A stretch of 64,000 bases of DNA from Pseudoxanthobacter soli DSM 19599 (lineage in GTDB: Bacteria > Pseudomonadota > Alphaproteobacteria > Rhizobiales > Segnochrobactraceae): NCBI RefSeq assembly GCF_900148505.1, contig NZ_FRXO01000006.1, positions 62,001 to 126,000 on the forward strand, written 5' to 3'. The notes beneath the pieces are model-generated. The model was not told the origin of the DNA. It saw nothing but the letters and a program-made list of their open reading frames with translations, and ran no database searches. The position numbers were made by a program, and so were the translations under genes. Numbering within the stretch: position 1 is the stretch's first letter; the number at the start of each line of letters is the position of its first letter. Below are positions 1-10,725 of this stretch, in pieces.

Positions 1-336
1 GACGTCGATGCGGGATTCCGGCAGGATCTTGCCGCCCTCTGCGGTGAGGAGGTGCGCCAGCGTCTCGCTGTTCTCCTCGATCAGGTTGGCGAGCTTGTGG
101 AGCAGCGCGCCGCGCTCCAGCGACGTCGCCGCGTTCCAGTCGGGCTGGGCCTTGCGTGCCGCCGCCACGGCGCGGTCGGCATCCTCGATGGTGGCGGCGG
201 GAACCGCCGCGACGATGCTGCCGTCCTTGGGGTTCTCGATCTCGCGGCGCTCCCGGCCCGCCGAATCGACCCAGCGGCCGCCGATATAGACCTGGTTTTC
301 GGCGATGCCGAAGTCGCGCATGGTCTGGACAGTCAT
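1..336 (-). CDS. Aldehyde dehydrogenase, AldA-like, N-terminal part
   Basis: The first 112 residues of an NAD(P)-dependent aldehyde dehydrogenase; the catalytic part lies beyond the left edge. Visible are the family's opening beta-hairpin (VYIGGRWVDSAG), the ENPKDGSIVAAVP segment, the AARKAQPDWNA helix and AEGGKILPES, in the order seen in lactaldehyde/glycolaldehyde dehydrogenases such as AldA. The ATG has a GGGAGG ribosome site just upstream. It is the last visible gene of the minus-strand transporter/PdxA2 operon. By inference it oxidises a short sugar aldehyde to the acid that the operon degrades. The exact substrate cannot be read from this fragment. Confidence 0.85.
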   Translation of the reverse strand, partial: MTVQTMRDFGIAENQVYIGGRWVDSAGRERREIENPKDGSIVAAVPAATIEDADRAVAAARKAQPDWNAATSLERGALLHKLANLIEENSETLAHLLTAEGGKILPESRIDV

Positions 337-395
337 GTCTGCCTCCCGATGTTCGGATTTGTCTCGTTTCGTCCCGGGCTTACCGACGGATTCTC

Positions 396-1463
396 TTATT
401 TGATGATGCCGATCTTCTTGCGATCGATCGTCACGAAGACGGAGAGAACCAGCACGAGGCCCTTGACGATGTTCTGGAAATACGGATCCAGGCCGATGAT
501 GTTCATCCCGTTCGACAGGATGGTGATGATCAGGGCGCCTAGGATGGTGCCCTGAATGCTGCCGATGCCGCCGGTGAGCGGCGTGCCGCCCACCACGACC
601 GCGGCGATGGCGTCGAGTTCGAGACCCTCGCCGAGCTGCGCGGTCGCGGCCATGGAGCGCGCACCCTGCAGCAGTCCGGCCATGCCGCACAAGAGGCCGA
701 GTAGCGCGAAGATCGCGATCTTGACCCGATCGACGCGGATGCCCGTGAGGTGCGCGATGCGCTCGCCGCCGCCGATGGCGCGGACCTCGCGGCCGAAAAC
801 GGTGAAGTTCAGGATCACCGCGGCGACGACGATGAGGGCGAGCGCGATCAGCACCGAATGGGGAATGCCGGCGGTGCGTCCGGAATAGACGTCGAGGAAG
901 CCCTCGTCCTCGATGGAGATCGGGGCGCCACGGGTGAAATAGAGCACGATGCCGCGATAGACCACCATGGCGCCGAGGGTGACGATGAACGAGGGCACCT
1001 TGCCCTTCGCCACCACGAGGCCGTTGATGAGGCCGCAGGCGAGGCCGATGGCGCAGGCCGGCACGATGGCGAACACGCCGAGGCTCGCCGAGGTCGCCGC
1101 CGCCACCAGCGCGGCGAGCGCGACGATCGCCCCGACCGACAGGTCGATGGAGCCGGCGATGATCACGAACGTCATGCCGAGCGCGGCCACCAGCAGCACA
1201 ACGGCCTGCTGGGCGACGATCATCAGGTTGTTGAACTGGAGGAAGCGCGGCGAGGCGAGCGAGAAGATCGCGACCAGAACCACGAGCAGCAGGATCGGGA
1301 AGAAGCGCCGCACGTCCTCGCGCCGGAAGCGGCGGGGCTCCGGCTGGGCTACGCCGGTCTGGGGCTGGGCCGCGCCGGTCTGGGGCTGGGCTGCGCCGGT
1401 CTGGGGCTGGGCTGCGCCGACCTGGGGTTGGGCTGCGCCGACCTGGGGTCTGGTGGTGGTCAT
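396..1463 (-). CDS. Sugar ABC transporter permease, RbsC/BPD_transp_2 family
   Basis: Inner-membrane channel subunit of a CUT2-type sugar importer, 355 residues. After a hydrophilic N-terminus of about 50 residues come many hydrophobic helices. The family signature AGSIDLSVGAIVAL and the late VVVGGTPLTGGIGSIQGTILGA segment are clear. The gene follows the ATPase by 12 bp, so the two are surely co-transcribed. The N-terminal tail is unusual: five copies of a heptapeptide PQ[VT]G[AV]AQ precede the normal start of the family (see the repeat entry). The tail is presumably a flexible cytoplasmic extension and is not needed to explain transport. Confidence 0.93.
   Translation of the reverse strand: MTTTRPQVGAAQPQVGAAQPQTGAAQPQTGAAQPQTGVAQPEPRRFRREDVRRFFPILLLVVLVAIFSLASPRFLQFNNLMIVAQQAVVLLVAALGMTFVIIAGSIDLSVGAIVALAALVAAATSASLGVFAIVPACAIGLACGLINGLVVAKGKVPSFIVTLGAMVVYRGIVLYFTRGAPISIEDEGFLDVYSGRTAGIPHSVLIALALIVVAAVILNFTVFGREVRAIGGGERIAHLTGIRVDRVKIAIFALLGLLCGMAGLLQGARSMAATAQLGEGLELDAIAAVVVGGTPLTGGIGSIQGTILGALIITILSNGMNIIGLDPYFQNIVKGLVLVLSVFVTIDRKKIGIIK
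1344..1448 (-). repeat. Five 21-bp in-frame tandem repeats in the permease N-terminus
   Basis: Five consecutive 21-bp units encode PQVGAAQ, PQVGAAQ, PQTGAAQ, PQTGAAQ and PQTGVAQ (residues 6-40 of the permease). The units differ at only a few bases, so the array looks recent and could vary in copy number by slippage without breaking the frame. Confidence 0.9.
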
Positions 1464-1475
1464 GACGCGCTCTCC

Positions 1476-2951
<1,476 letters not shown>

Positions 2952-2974
2952 GGGCGTCCCTGCGGATTGAGGGA

Positions 2975-3008
2975 GCGCGGCCGGACTTCAAAGAGGGCCC
3001 GGCCGCGC
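2975..3008 (-). other. Strong intercistronic hairpin between binding protein and ATPase genes
   Basis: A 10-bp perfect inverted repeat (GCGCGGCCGG / CCGGCCGCGC, loop 14 nt) lies in the 92-bp gap after the binding-protein stop. It has no T-run. Such hairpins commonly protect binding-protein mRNA ends or reduce read-through, giving more binding protein than ATPase. The function here is inferred. Confidence 0.6.
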
Positions 3009-3043
3009 GGCCTGTTGATCGGGGAGGGCGAGGCGCCCGGCGG

Positions 3044-4114
3044 TTACTTCGAGTATTTCAGCTCGAAGGAGGCCGCGCCCGCGTTCGGGTTGTAGACCTG
3101 CGAATGGGCCTTGAAGTCATAGGGAGGCACGCCGCCCGGGAAGTCGGCTTCGAACTGCGGCACCAGCGCCTTGGTGAGCGGCAGGAGCTTCAGCTTGACG
3201 TTGTCCTGGTCCTTCGGGATCGCGTGGCCCTTGATGGCGTCGTACATCATCACGAGCGCGAAGCCGCCCTGCAGCCAGTGGCCGCCGATGTCGAACAGGA
3301 GGTCGCCGTCCTTCACCGCCTGGACGTTCTCCGGGTTGAGGTCCATGGCGACGACCATGACGTCCTTGCCCGGCTGCTTGCCGGCATTCTTGAGCGCGGT
3401 CAGGACGCCCGTCGCGGTGCCGCCGTTCGCCGCCCACACGCCCTTGATGTCCGGGTGGCCCTGATAGAGCGACTCGAACACGGTCTGGGAGGTGTCGCGC
3501 ACGAAGTTGCCGTCGACCTCGCCGGCCACGACCACCTCGGGATGATCCTTCAGCGCGTCCTCCAGGCCCTTGCGGCGGTCGATCGCCACCGAGGTGCCGG
3601 CGGTGCCGTTCACCACGCCGATGACCTTCTTGCCGTTGGCGTCGGGCGTCATGGCCGCGAACAGCGCCTCGGCCATCTGGCGGCCGGCGTCCTGGTCGCT
3701 CGGCCCGACGAAGGCGAGATAGTTCGGGAAGCGCTCCGACTGGGGCGAGAAGTCCGGATAGCTGTCGGTGAGGATCACCGGGATGTTGGCGTCCTTCGCC
3801 AGCGTCAGGCCGCGCGCCGCGGTCGCCCAGTAGGGTGTGAAGATGATGCCGTCGGCGGGCTGCGCCACGAGATCCTCGAGCGACTTCACCATCTGGTCGG
3901 GCTTGTTGTCGGCATTGAGCACGACGAGATTGACGCCGAGTTCGTCGGCCCCCTTCTTCATGAAGTCGACATAGTTGTTCCAGAACTGCGCGGCGAGGGT
4001 CGGCACCACGACGCCGATGGTCGGCTTGTCGCTTGCCGCCGAGGCCGGCATCGCGCCGAGCACCAGCGGCATGGCCAGCGCCAGAAGCGCATTGCGGATC
4101 TTTCTGGAAATCAT
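3044..4114 (-). CDS. Periplasmic sugar-binding protein, RbsB-like (Peripla_BP_4)
   Basis: Solute receptor of the CUT2 importer, 356 residues. An N-terminal signal peptide (basic MISRKIRN, a hydrophobic core, then a cleavage-type ASA-A) leads into GVVVPTLAAQFWNNY, the typical first strand and ligand-binding helix. DGIIFTPYW and GVWAANGGTATGVL are the expected second-lobe segments. It is encoded between the PdxA2-type dehydrogenase and the transporter ATPase. A four-carbon sugar, polyol or acid is the likely ligand from context, since the dehydrogenase and kinase next door act on threonate/erythronate-type compounds; this is inference. Confidence 0.92.
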   Translation of the reverse strand: MISRKIRNALLALAMPLVLGAMPASAASDKPTIGVVVPTLAAQFWNNYVDFMKKGADELGVNLVVLNADNKPDQMVKSLEDLVAQPADGIIFTPYWATAARGLTLAKDANIPVILTDSYPDFSPQSERFPNYLAFVGPSDQDAGRQMAEALFAAMTPDANGKKVIGVVNGTAGTSVAIDRRKGLEDALKDHPEVVVAGEVDGNFVRDTSQTVFESLYQGHPDIKGVWAANGGTATGVLTALKNAGKQPGKDVMVVAMDLNPENVQAVKDGDLLFDIGGHWLQGGFALVMMYDAIKGHAIPKDQDNVKLKLLPLTKALVPQFEADFPGGVPPYDFKAHSQVYNPNAGAASFELKYSK

Positions 4115-4228
4115 GGCTTCCTCCCGAGGGCCGGCTTTGGCGTTGTGACGATCGGGCCGGCCCGTTCCGATCGGCGTTTTGACAGGGGACGGGCGGTCGT
4201 GTTCGACCTTTCCCGCCCCGCTTCAGCT

Positions 4229-5263
<1,035 letters not shown>

Positions 5264-5306
5264 GAAGCGCCTCCGGTTTCGATGTGCGGCGAACGTACCG
5301 GCGACG

Positions 5307-5358
5307 TGGAAGATTGTGAAGCCATAAAATTCCACATCGTTGCAAAATATTCCAAATC
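5307..5358. promoter_or_regulatory. Candidate operator in the divergent promoter region
   Basis: The 305-bp gap between pdxA2 and the DeoR gene is A+T-rich at this point. Two direct copies of ATTCCAnATC start exactly 20 bp apart (5329 and 5349). An inverted partner TGGAAGATTG starts at 5307. Such repeats at two-turn spacing between a regulator and its divergent operon suggest the DeoR binding site. No footprint is known, so this is inference. Confidence 0.4.
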
Positions 5359-5568
5359 ACGCCGCAAAGCAGCATGAAATGTCGGCCATTGCGCTGCATC
5401 GCAGCAAAGCCGGGCGCTTGACTTGCCGCGAAAGCTTCCATTTTTTACCAAAGGCGAGCGCGGTGGCCGCGGCGGGGACGCTGTCCGGCGGCGCCCGTTC
5501 TGTGGCACTCTGCGTCTGCCGCGTGCACCGCGCGGCGAGCCCCAACCCGGACGTTCACCGGATCATCC

Positions 5569-6390
5569 ATGGCAACGAACCGTCGTCCCGAACTCATCCC
5601 AGCTCAGCGACGCGCCTATGTGCTCGAACACATCCGCAAGCGTGGCGCCGCCTCCATCCAGGAACTGGCCGAGGCGACGGGCATCTCGATGTCGACCGTC
5701 CGGCGCGATCTCGAACACCTGGAGGAACGGGGCTATCTGGAGCGCTCCCACGGCGGCGCCGTGATCCCCAAGCAGTTGCAGTCGACCTTCGAGCCCGAGG
5801 CCGCCATCACCGCGGAGTTCGACCGGGCGGAGAAGGAGGCGATCGGCCTTGCCGCAGCGGCCACGCTGCATTCCGGCGCGAGCGTGCTGTTCGACAGCAG
5901 TTCCACCGTGCTCGCCGCCGCCCGGGCCGCCGTCGAGCGCGGCCTGGCGCTGACGGCGGTGACCAACGATCTCGGCATCGGGCAGGCGCTCGCCGGCGCC
6001 GGCAATATCCGCGTCGTCATCCTCGGCGGCTCGCTGCGGCCGGGGTCGCTGACGATGGTGGGCGAACCGGGCGAGGGCCTGCTCGGCAAGCTGAACGCGG
6101 ACGTCGCCTTCCTCGGCACCCATGCGATCAGCGGCACGGCCCTGACCGAAACCTCGATGGAGGCCGCCGCGATGAAGCGGGCGATGATCGCCGCCGCGCG
6201 CCGGGTGGTGCTGCTCGCCGATGCCTCGAAGTTCCGCGAGGCGGCGTTCTGCCAGATCTGCGAGCTCGGCGAGATCGACGAGATGATCACCGACGACCGC
6301 GCCGATCCGGCCGAGATCGAGCGGCTGCGCTCGCTCGGGATCGCGGTGACCGTGGTGAAGGCCGGCGGCGCGGCGGCCAGCGCGGCATGA
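5569..6390 (+). CDS. DeoR-family transcriptional regulator
   Basis: DNA-binding regulator, 273 residues, usually a repressor released by a sugar phosphate. The N-terminal winged helix has the classical DeoR signature (SIQELAEATGISMSTVRRDL, then HLEERGYLERSHGGAV). The C-terminal sensor domain resembles sugar-phosphate isomerases (VLFDSSSTVLAAARA, LTAVTNDLGIGQALA). It is divergent from the pdxA2/ABC operon and overlaps the kinase gene by 4 bp (ATGA). It therefore most likely controls both arms, probably in response to a phosphorylated four-carbon acid or its breakdown product. Confidence 0.93.
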   Translation: MATNRRPELIPAQRRAYVLEHIRKRGAASIQELAEATGISMSTVRRDLEHLEERGYLERSHGGAVIPKQLQSTFEPEAAITAEFDRAEKEAIGLAAAATLHSGASVLFDSSSTVLAAARAAVERGLALTAVTNDLGIGQALAGAGNIRVVILGGSLRPGSLTMVGEPGEGLLGKLNADVAFLGTHAISGTALTETSMEAAAMKRAMIAAARRVVLLADASKFREAAFCQICELGEIDEMITDDRADPAEIERLRSLGIAVTVVKAGGAAASAA

Positions 6391-7481
6391 GGATGCTGCG
6401 CCTCGTTGCCGACGACCTCACCGGCGCCCTCGACAGCGCCGCGCAGTTCACCGCGCTCGCCGGGCCGCTGCCTGTGCTGCTCGATCCCGCCGGGCCCGCG
6501 CCGGGCGGTTCGTTCGCGCTCGACCTCTCCTGCCGCGACGGCGCCCGGGAGCGGGCCGTGGCGGCGACGCGCGACACGATTCCCGTCTTCGCCGGTGCCG
6601 ACCTCGCCTTCAAGAAGATCGACAGCCTGCTGCGCGGCCACTGGGCGGCTGAGATCGCCGAGATCGTGCGCGCAGGCGTGTTCGAGCGCATCGTGCTGGC
6701 GCCCGCCTTTCCGGCGCAGCGCCGCATCACGACGGGTGGGCGGCAGATGCTCGCCGGCGCCGACGGCCTGTCGTTCGTCGCGGAGCCGGTGGCCGATCTG
6801 GCGCGGGAGGGCATCCTCGCGCGCGACGAGAGGGCCGAAGGCGGCGAGGGCACGGCCGTGCTTATCCTCGACGCGTCGACGGACGCCGATCTCGACGCCA
6901 TCGTCGCGCGGTATCGCGGCCGGCCGTCGACGCTCTGGTGCGGCGCGGCGGGGCTGGCGCGGGCGCTCGCCGGCCAGGCCGCCCCGGTCGTGCGGCCCGC
7001 CGGCCTGCCGCATCTCGTGCTCGTCGGCTCCCACCACCCGGTCACGAAGGCGCAGATCGAGGTTCTCGCCACCGCGCAGCCCGGCTGGATCGTGCGCTTC
7101 GATGCCGATCATGCGGCGAGCGCGGCGCGGGTCGCCGCCGTGCTTGAGCGTCATGGCCGGTGCGTGGCGCTGCCGGACCTCGCGCCCGGCATGGCGCCCG
7201 ACCGGGCGGCGGAGCTGATCGCGGCCTGGATGGACGGCCTCTGCCGCCTGCTGCCGCCCCCGGCGGTGTTGAGCGTCGTCGGCGGGGAGACGTTCGCGGC
7301 GCTCTGCGCGAGCCTCGGCGCCTCGATCCTGACGGTGGAAGGCGACAGCGAGCCCGGCGTTCCGGCCTCCCGCATGACGTCCGGACGCTGGGCTGGAACG
7401 CTGTGCTTCTCGAAATCCGGCGCGTTCGGCTCGCCAGGATGGCTCGCCGGGCAGGTCGGTGCGCCCGCAGCTGCCGCCTGA
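6387..7481 (+). CDS. Four-carbon acid sugar kinase (DUF1537 family; D-threonate/D-erythronate kinase type)
   Basis: ATP-dependent kinase that phosphorylates C4 of sugar acids such as D-threonate or D-erythronate, giving the substrate of the PdxA2 dehydrogenase. The N-terminal sugar-binding domain opens with LRLVADDLTGALDSAAQFT. FKKIDSLLRGHWAAEI and LAPAFPAQRRIT are typical. The C-terminal nucleotide-binding domain has LVLVGSHHPVTKAQIE and SVVGGETFAALC, ending with EPGVPASRM. It is 364 residues, somewhat shorter than many family members. It starts inside the regulator stop codon (ATGA). Substrate stereochemistry cannot be decided from sequence alone. Confidence 0.9.
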   Translation: MRMLRLVADDLTGALDSAAQFTALAGPLPVLLDPAGPAPGGSFALDLSCRDGARERAVAATRDTIPVFAGADLAFKKIDSLLRGHWAAEIAEIVRAGVFERIVLAPAFPAQRRITTGGRQMLAGADGLSFVAEPVADLAREGILARDERAEGGEGTAVLILDASTDADLDAIVARYRGRPSTLWCGAAGLARALAGQAAPVVRPAGLPHLVLVGSHHPVTKAQIEVLATAQPGWIVRFDADHAASAARVAAVLERHGRCVALPDLAPGMAPDRAAELIAAWMDGLCRLLPPPAVLSVVGGETFAALCASLGASILTVEGDSEPGVPASRMTSGRWAGTLCFSKSGAFGSPGWLAGQVGAPAAAA

Positions 7482-7575
7482 ACCGGCGGTCTGACTGGTG
7501 ATCTGAACTCCGTGCCCTGTACCTGACTTGCGACCCACGGCGCCCGGTCTCGTGGCGCACCATCGGGCGGGCCTT

Positions 7576-7601
7576 GGAACGGGCCGGTGCGGGGCAACGT
7601 T
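7576..7601 (+). promoter_or_regulatory. EcfG-type promoter candidate upstream of topoisomerase IB
   Basis: GGAAC (7576-7580), 17 nt, CGTT (7598-7601), 36 bp before the start codon. This fits the alphaproteobacterial general-stress sigma consensus GGAAC-N16/18-CGTT. Confidence 0.6.
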
Positions 7602-7637
7602 GGAACGGGAGATCACAGCACCAGGCCAGGTCCCGCC

Positions 7638-8762
7638 ATGAGCGAGAAGATGACCCCGAAGCGCGTCGCCCGCCGCTTCAATCTCACCATCGTCTCGCCC
7701 GCCGATCTCACGATCCGCCGCCGGCGCCGCGGCCGCGGTTTTTCCTACGAAACCGCGGCCGGCGAGGCGATCAGCGACGCGGAGACACTGGCGCGGTTCC
7801 GCAGCCTCGCGGTGCCGCCGGCCTATGCCAATGTCCGCTTCGCCGCCGATCCCCGCGCCCATCTGCAGGCGGTGGGCGAGGACGCGGCCGGGCGGCTGCA
7901 ATACCGCTATCACCCCGACTGGTCGCAGGCCCGCGAGGCGATGAAGGCCCGGCGCCTCGCCGGTCTCGCCGAGGCGCTGCCGAAGATCAACCGCGCCATC
8001 GGCCGCGCGCTGCTGCGGCCGGCGCCCGACAAGATGCTGGCGCTCGCCGCCGTGGTGCGGCTCGTCGCGCTCACCGCCATCCGCGCCGGCAGCGACCAAT
8101 ATGCCGAGGAACACGGCACGCGCGGGGCGACCACGCTGCTGAAATCCCATGTCCGGATCGACGGCAGCGATGTCATGCTGTCGTTCAAGGGCAAGGGCGG
8201 AAAGATGATCCGCAAGGCGGCCGCAGACGCACGGCTCACCCAGGTTCTCCTGCTCCTGAAATCGCTGCCGGGGCGGCGCCTGTTCAAGTATCGTGATGCG
8301 GCGGGAGACATTCACGCCGTGCGCGCGGGCGATGTGAATCTCTTTCTCAAGACCATCAGCGGGCAGGCGATCTCGCTCAAGGACTTCCGCACGCTCACCG
8401 CTTCGCTCGGCGTGCTCGACAAGCTCGCGCGGCAGGAACCCGAGGCGAGCGAGCGCGGCCGTCGCAAGCAGATCCGGCAGGCGATCGCCCCGCTCGCCGA
8501 CGAGCTCGCCAACACCCTGACGGTGTGCCGCACCAGCTATGTCCACGACAGCGTCATCGCCGCCTTCGAGGCCGGGCGACTCGGCGGCGCGGGCGCCGAC
8601 ATGCGCACGGCCACCGCGCGCGCCGAAGCGCTGTCGCGCCTGTTGCGCAGCAACGGCTGCTTCAAGGCCCGTCTATCGGCGCGCAAAGCCTCCGAACGCG
8701 CGCTCAATGGCGCCCTGGAGAGCGCCGATCCCGCCGCCGCCGCACCGCTCGCGAAGGCATAG
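7638..8762 (+). CDS. DNA topoisomerase IB (poxvirus/bacterial type)
   Basis: Relaxes supercoils by a 3'-phosphotyrosyl nick; cytoplasmic. 374 residues. The N-terminal domain begins near ARRFNLTIV and contains FRSLAVPPAYANV and YRYHPDWSQAREAMK. Catalytic elements are visible in order: LTAIRAGSDQYAEEHGT (first Arg), SFKGKGGKM (Lys), LKDFRTLTAS (second Arg), and the nucleophile in VCRTSYVHDSVI. I chose the ATG at 7638, where family similarity begins; an upstream in-frame start lacks support. Bacterial topoisomerase IB is often a stress gene, and the EcfG-type promoter in front fits that. Confidence 0.92.
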   Translation: MSEKMTPKRVARRFNLTIVSPADLTIRRRRRGRGFSYETAAGEAISDAETLARFRSLAVPPAYANVRFAADPRAHLQAVGEDAAGRLQYRYHPDWSQAREAMKARRLAGLAEALPKINRAIGRALLRPAPDKMLALAAVVRLVALTAIRAGSDQYAEEHGTRGATTLLKSHVRIDGSDVMLSFKGKGGKMIRKAAADARLTQVLLLLKSLPGRRLFKYRDAAGDIHAVRAGDVNLFLKTISGQAISLKDFRTLTASLGVLDKLARQEPEASERGRRKQIRQAIAPLADELANTLTVCRTSYVHDSVIAAFEAGRLGGAGADMRTATARAEALSRLLRSNGCFKARLSARKASERALNGALESADPAAAAPLAKA

Positions 8763-9100
8763 CCGGACGCTCGCGAGCGAACCGCAAGAGAGCGGGAGGG
8801 AATCGGCCTCTGCCTCTTCCTCTTCCTCGGCGCGGCGCTGCGGGCGGGTGTCCACGCGGTCCTCGCGGTCGACATGGACGAGGAGATGCCCGCCGGCACC
8901 GTCGCCGAAGCCATGCTTCGGGTGCATCCCGAAACGCGGGGTGCGAAAGCCATCGCTCCCCATGCCACGCGGCCTTGAGGTTCACGTCGCCCGCCGAAAG
9001 GCATGGGCTTCGACGGCTGGCTTCAGCGGCAACGCGCCGAGGGCGGAGGGTGTATGAGGGCGGTGCGGGAACGGGATGGGCAGGCGAGGGTGGCGGCGCG
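8763..9100. other. 338-bp stretch without a convincing gene
   Basis: Both strands stay open over part of this stretch. The plus strand reads a short frame ending AKAIAPHATRP at 8979 with no start codon. The minus strand has a frame from 8963 rich in Glu. Neither has clear ribosome-site support or recognisable similarity. It may be a gene remnant next to the accessory A+T-rich locus; I see no RNA gene here. Confidence 0.4.
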
Positions 9101-9820
9101 TCAGTGCGGGCCGAGCTGGAGCTCGATGTCTCTTGCGCGCCTTGCATATTCCTTGGTGATTCTGCCGCAAGTGCTTTTAACTTTCGCGATTTTACTTTCA
9201 ATAATTGGTAAAAAAGCTTTTATATTATTTGCGAGACGATTGTAATTATCTCTATTTTCTATATTTCTTATTTCACGGTTTATTCTAACAAACAACTGCA
9301 CTGCATTGCACACGGCCACCGCATCCTCAAGAAGAGTGTCTTCATGGCTAAATTTAAACGCAGCAGCTTCAAACGTAATAATACATTTTCTAATTTCAAC
9401 TGTACTTATAAAAATCAATTGTATTCTATTGTTGAGAATATCATCATATACGCCAGTAAGATAATTGTATTCGGCTGTAAATGCGAGATCGTCCGCGACC
9501 AAGATCATGTGTTCTTCAATGATCGAGATGAGGGCGGCAATGGTTGTCGCCAAATCCCTCAGGTCGCGGAGGTCCGTCGCAATCGCCGCCGCGCGTGCAA
9601 TGAGCATCTGATCGCGCGCCGGCCGGAACGCGATTATCGCGGCCACCAGCGTCATGGCGCCGCCGAAGATACCGCCCCAGAACCCGAGCGAGTCGCTGAG
9701 TTTCGCTCCCTCCCACATCTTCGGCCAGAGGACCGTCACGCCCGATGTGCCGAGCACGAAGCCGAACACGGCGGCGGCAAGGATCGGGCCCCAGCCCTTG
9801 AGATCGAAACGGCGATTCAC
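9101..9820 (-). CDS. Hypothetical two-helix membrane protein, A+T-rich
   Basis: 239 residues, GTG start with AAAGGA about 10 nt upstream. The N-terminus holds two hydrophobic segments (PILAAAVFGFVLGTSGVTVL, then GFWGGIFGGAMTLVAAIIAF). The rest is a cytoplasmic helical domain (LRDLATTIAALISIIEEHMIL, later NRLANNIKAFLPIIESKIAK). The first third has the G+C-rich codon use of the neighbours; the last two thirds (about 9150-9500) are strikingly A+T-rich with many Ile, Asn and Lys codons. That contrast suggests acquired DNA. The fold recalls small membrane-anchored helical proteins found in phage-defence and accessory islands, but I recognise no family and assign no function. Confidence 0.7.
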   Translation of the reverse strand: MNRRFDLKGWGPILAAAVFGFVLGTSGVTVLWPKMWEGAKLSDSLGFWGGIFGGAMTLVAAIIAFRPARDQMLIARAAAIATDLRDLRDLATTIAALISIIEEHMILVADDLAFTAEYNYLTGVYDDILNNRIQLIFISTVEIRKCIITFEAAAFKFSHEDTLLEDAVAVCNAVQLFVRINREIRNIENRDNYNRLANNIKAFLPIIESKIAKVKSTCGRITKEYARRARDIELQLGPH

Positions 9821-9997
9821 GGCGCGGGTGTCCTTTCTGCGCGGTCCCTTGCGTCACGTCCGATTGTGACGCGGGCCGGTCTGCGCGGAAAGCGGGCAGG
9901 TTGCCGCCGGAAGGGGGCGAGGGCAGCTTTGGTGCTGATCCACCGGGATGGCGGCGCGGGGCACTTGGCCCGGCAGGGGTGAGCCGGTGGCGCGGTC

Positions 9998-10390
9998 TCA
10001 CTCCACCAGAGCGTCGAGCGGAACGCCGAGGGCGCGGGCGATCTGGGCCAGCGTTTCGGGCGTACCGGTCTTCCGGCCGGATTCGATCTCGGAAATGTAG
10101 GCCTGCCCGACACCCGCGGACGCCGCCAGTTCGGCCTGTGTCTGGCCGCGATGGCGGCGGATGGCGCGCACCGCGCTTTCGCCGGCCTCGATGGCTACCC
10201 ATACGCTTTCCGGCAGCGCCACGTCCTGCCCGGCCGCTAGGCGCGCGCCCGTCTCGTCCACGATGCGCGCGGTCATGATGTCTTCCGCCGCCTCGTCGCC
10301 GGCGCGGGCCAGCAATGCCTCGTAATCGGAGCGAGGAAGGATGACCATTTCCTCGCCGGCCGGGGTGGTGATGATCTGGGGTCTGCCCAT
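9998..10390 (-). CDS. Antitoxin-like protein with C-terminal XRE helix-turn-helix
   Basis: 130 residues. The N-terminus (MVILPRSDYEALLARAGDEA) resembles the PRSDYEAL segment of prevent-host-death/RelB-type antitoxins. The C-terminus is an XRE helix-turn-helix (TQAELAASAGVGQAYISEIESG, then TLAQIARALGVPLDALVE). It lies 44 bp downstream of a RelE-like toxin frame on the same strand, the toxin-first order of HigBA-type modules. It probably binds its own promoter and once neutralised that toxin, which now looks broken. Confidence 0.8.
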   Translation of the reverse strand: MGRPQIITTPAGEEMVILPRSDYEALLARAGDEAAEDIMTARIVDETGARLAAGQDVALPESVWVAIEAGESAVRAIRRHRGQTQAELAASAGVGQAYISEIESGRKTGTPETLAQIARALGVPLDALVE

Positions 10391-10434
10391 GGTCTTCTTC
10401 TTCTGCTTCCGTCTCCCGGGCGGGGGGCGGCCTG

Positions 10435-10725
10435 TCAGCGATAAATCTCGCGCCGGTCGCCGAACTCCCGAACCTCGATGGTGTCCGCCGTCTCGACGAA
10501 GATCACCCGGTAATCCCGCACCCGGAGCCGGGCGCCGGGCCGGCCCGTGAGGGCCTTCACGTCGCCGGCGCCGGTCTCGGCATAGCGCGCCAGCTTGGCT
10601 TCGACCTCGGCCCGGATCGGGGCGGCAAGCTTCCGAAGGGAGCGGCGGGCGGTGAGGGTGTAGGTGATCTTCTTTTATAGCTGATAGCGATATTTCTGTT
10701 CGGCTGAAATATCACTATTAGACAT
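10435..10725 (-). pseudogene. RelE/ParE-family toxin with an in-frame stop or lost start
   Basis: From 10674 to 10435 the minus strand reads 79 residues of a RelE-like mRNA interferase: ITYTLTARRSLRKLAAP, a helix ARYAETGAG, RLRVRDYRVIFVETADTIEV and a terminal GDRREIYR. The codon just before the first Lys is TAA (10677-10675), and no ATG, GTG or TTG lies between that stop and the conserved part. Upstream in the same frame an ATG (10725) starts 16 codons that end at this TAA. So the toxin has either a nonsense mutation or a lost start codon. The upstream 60 bp is A+T-rich, unlike the rest. A sequencing error is possible but would need to remove a clean stop. Confidence 0.7.
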
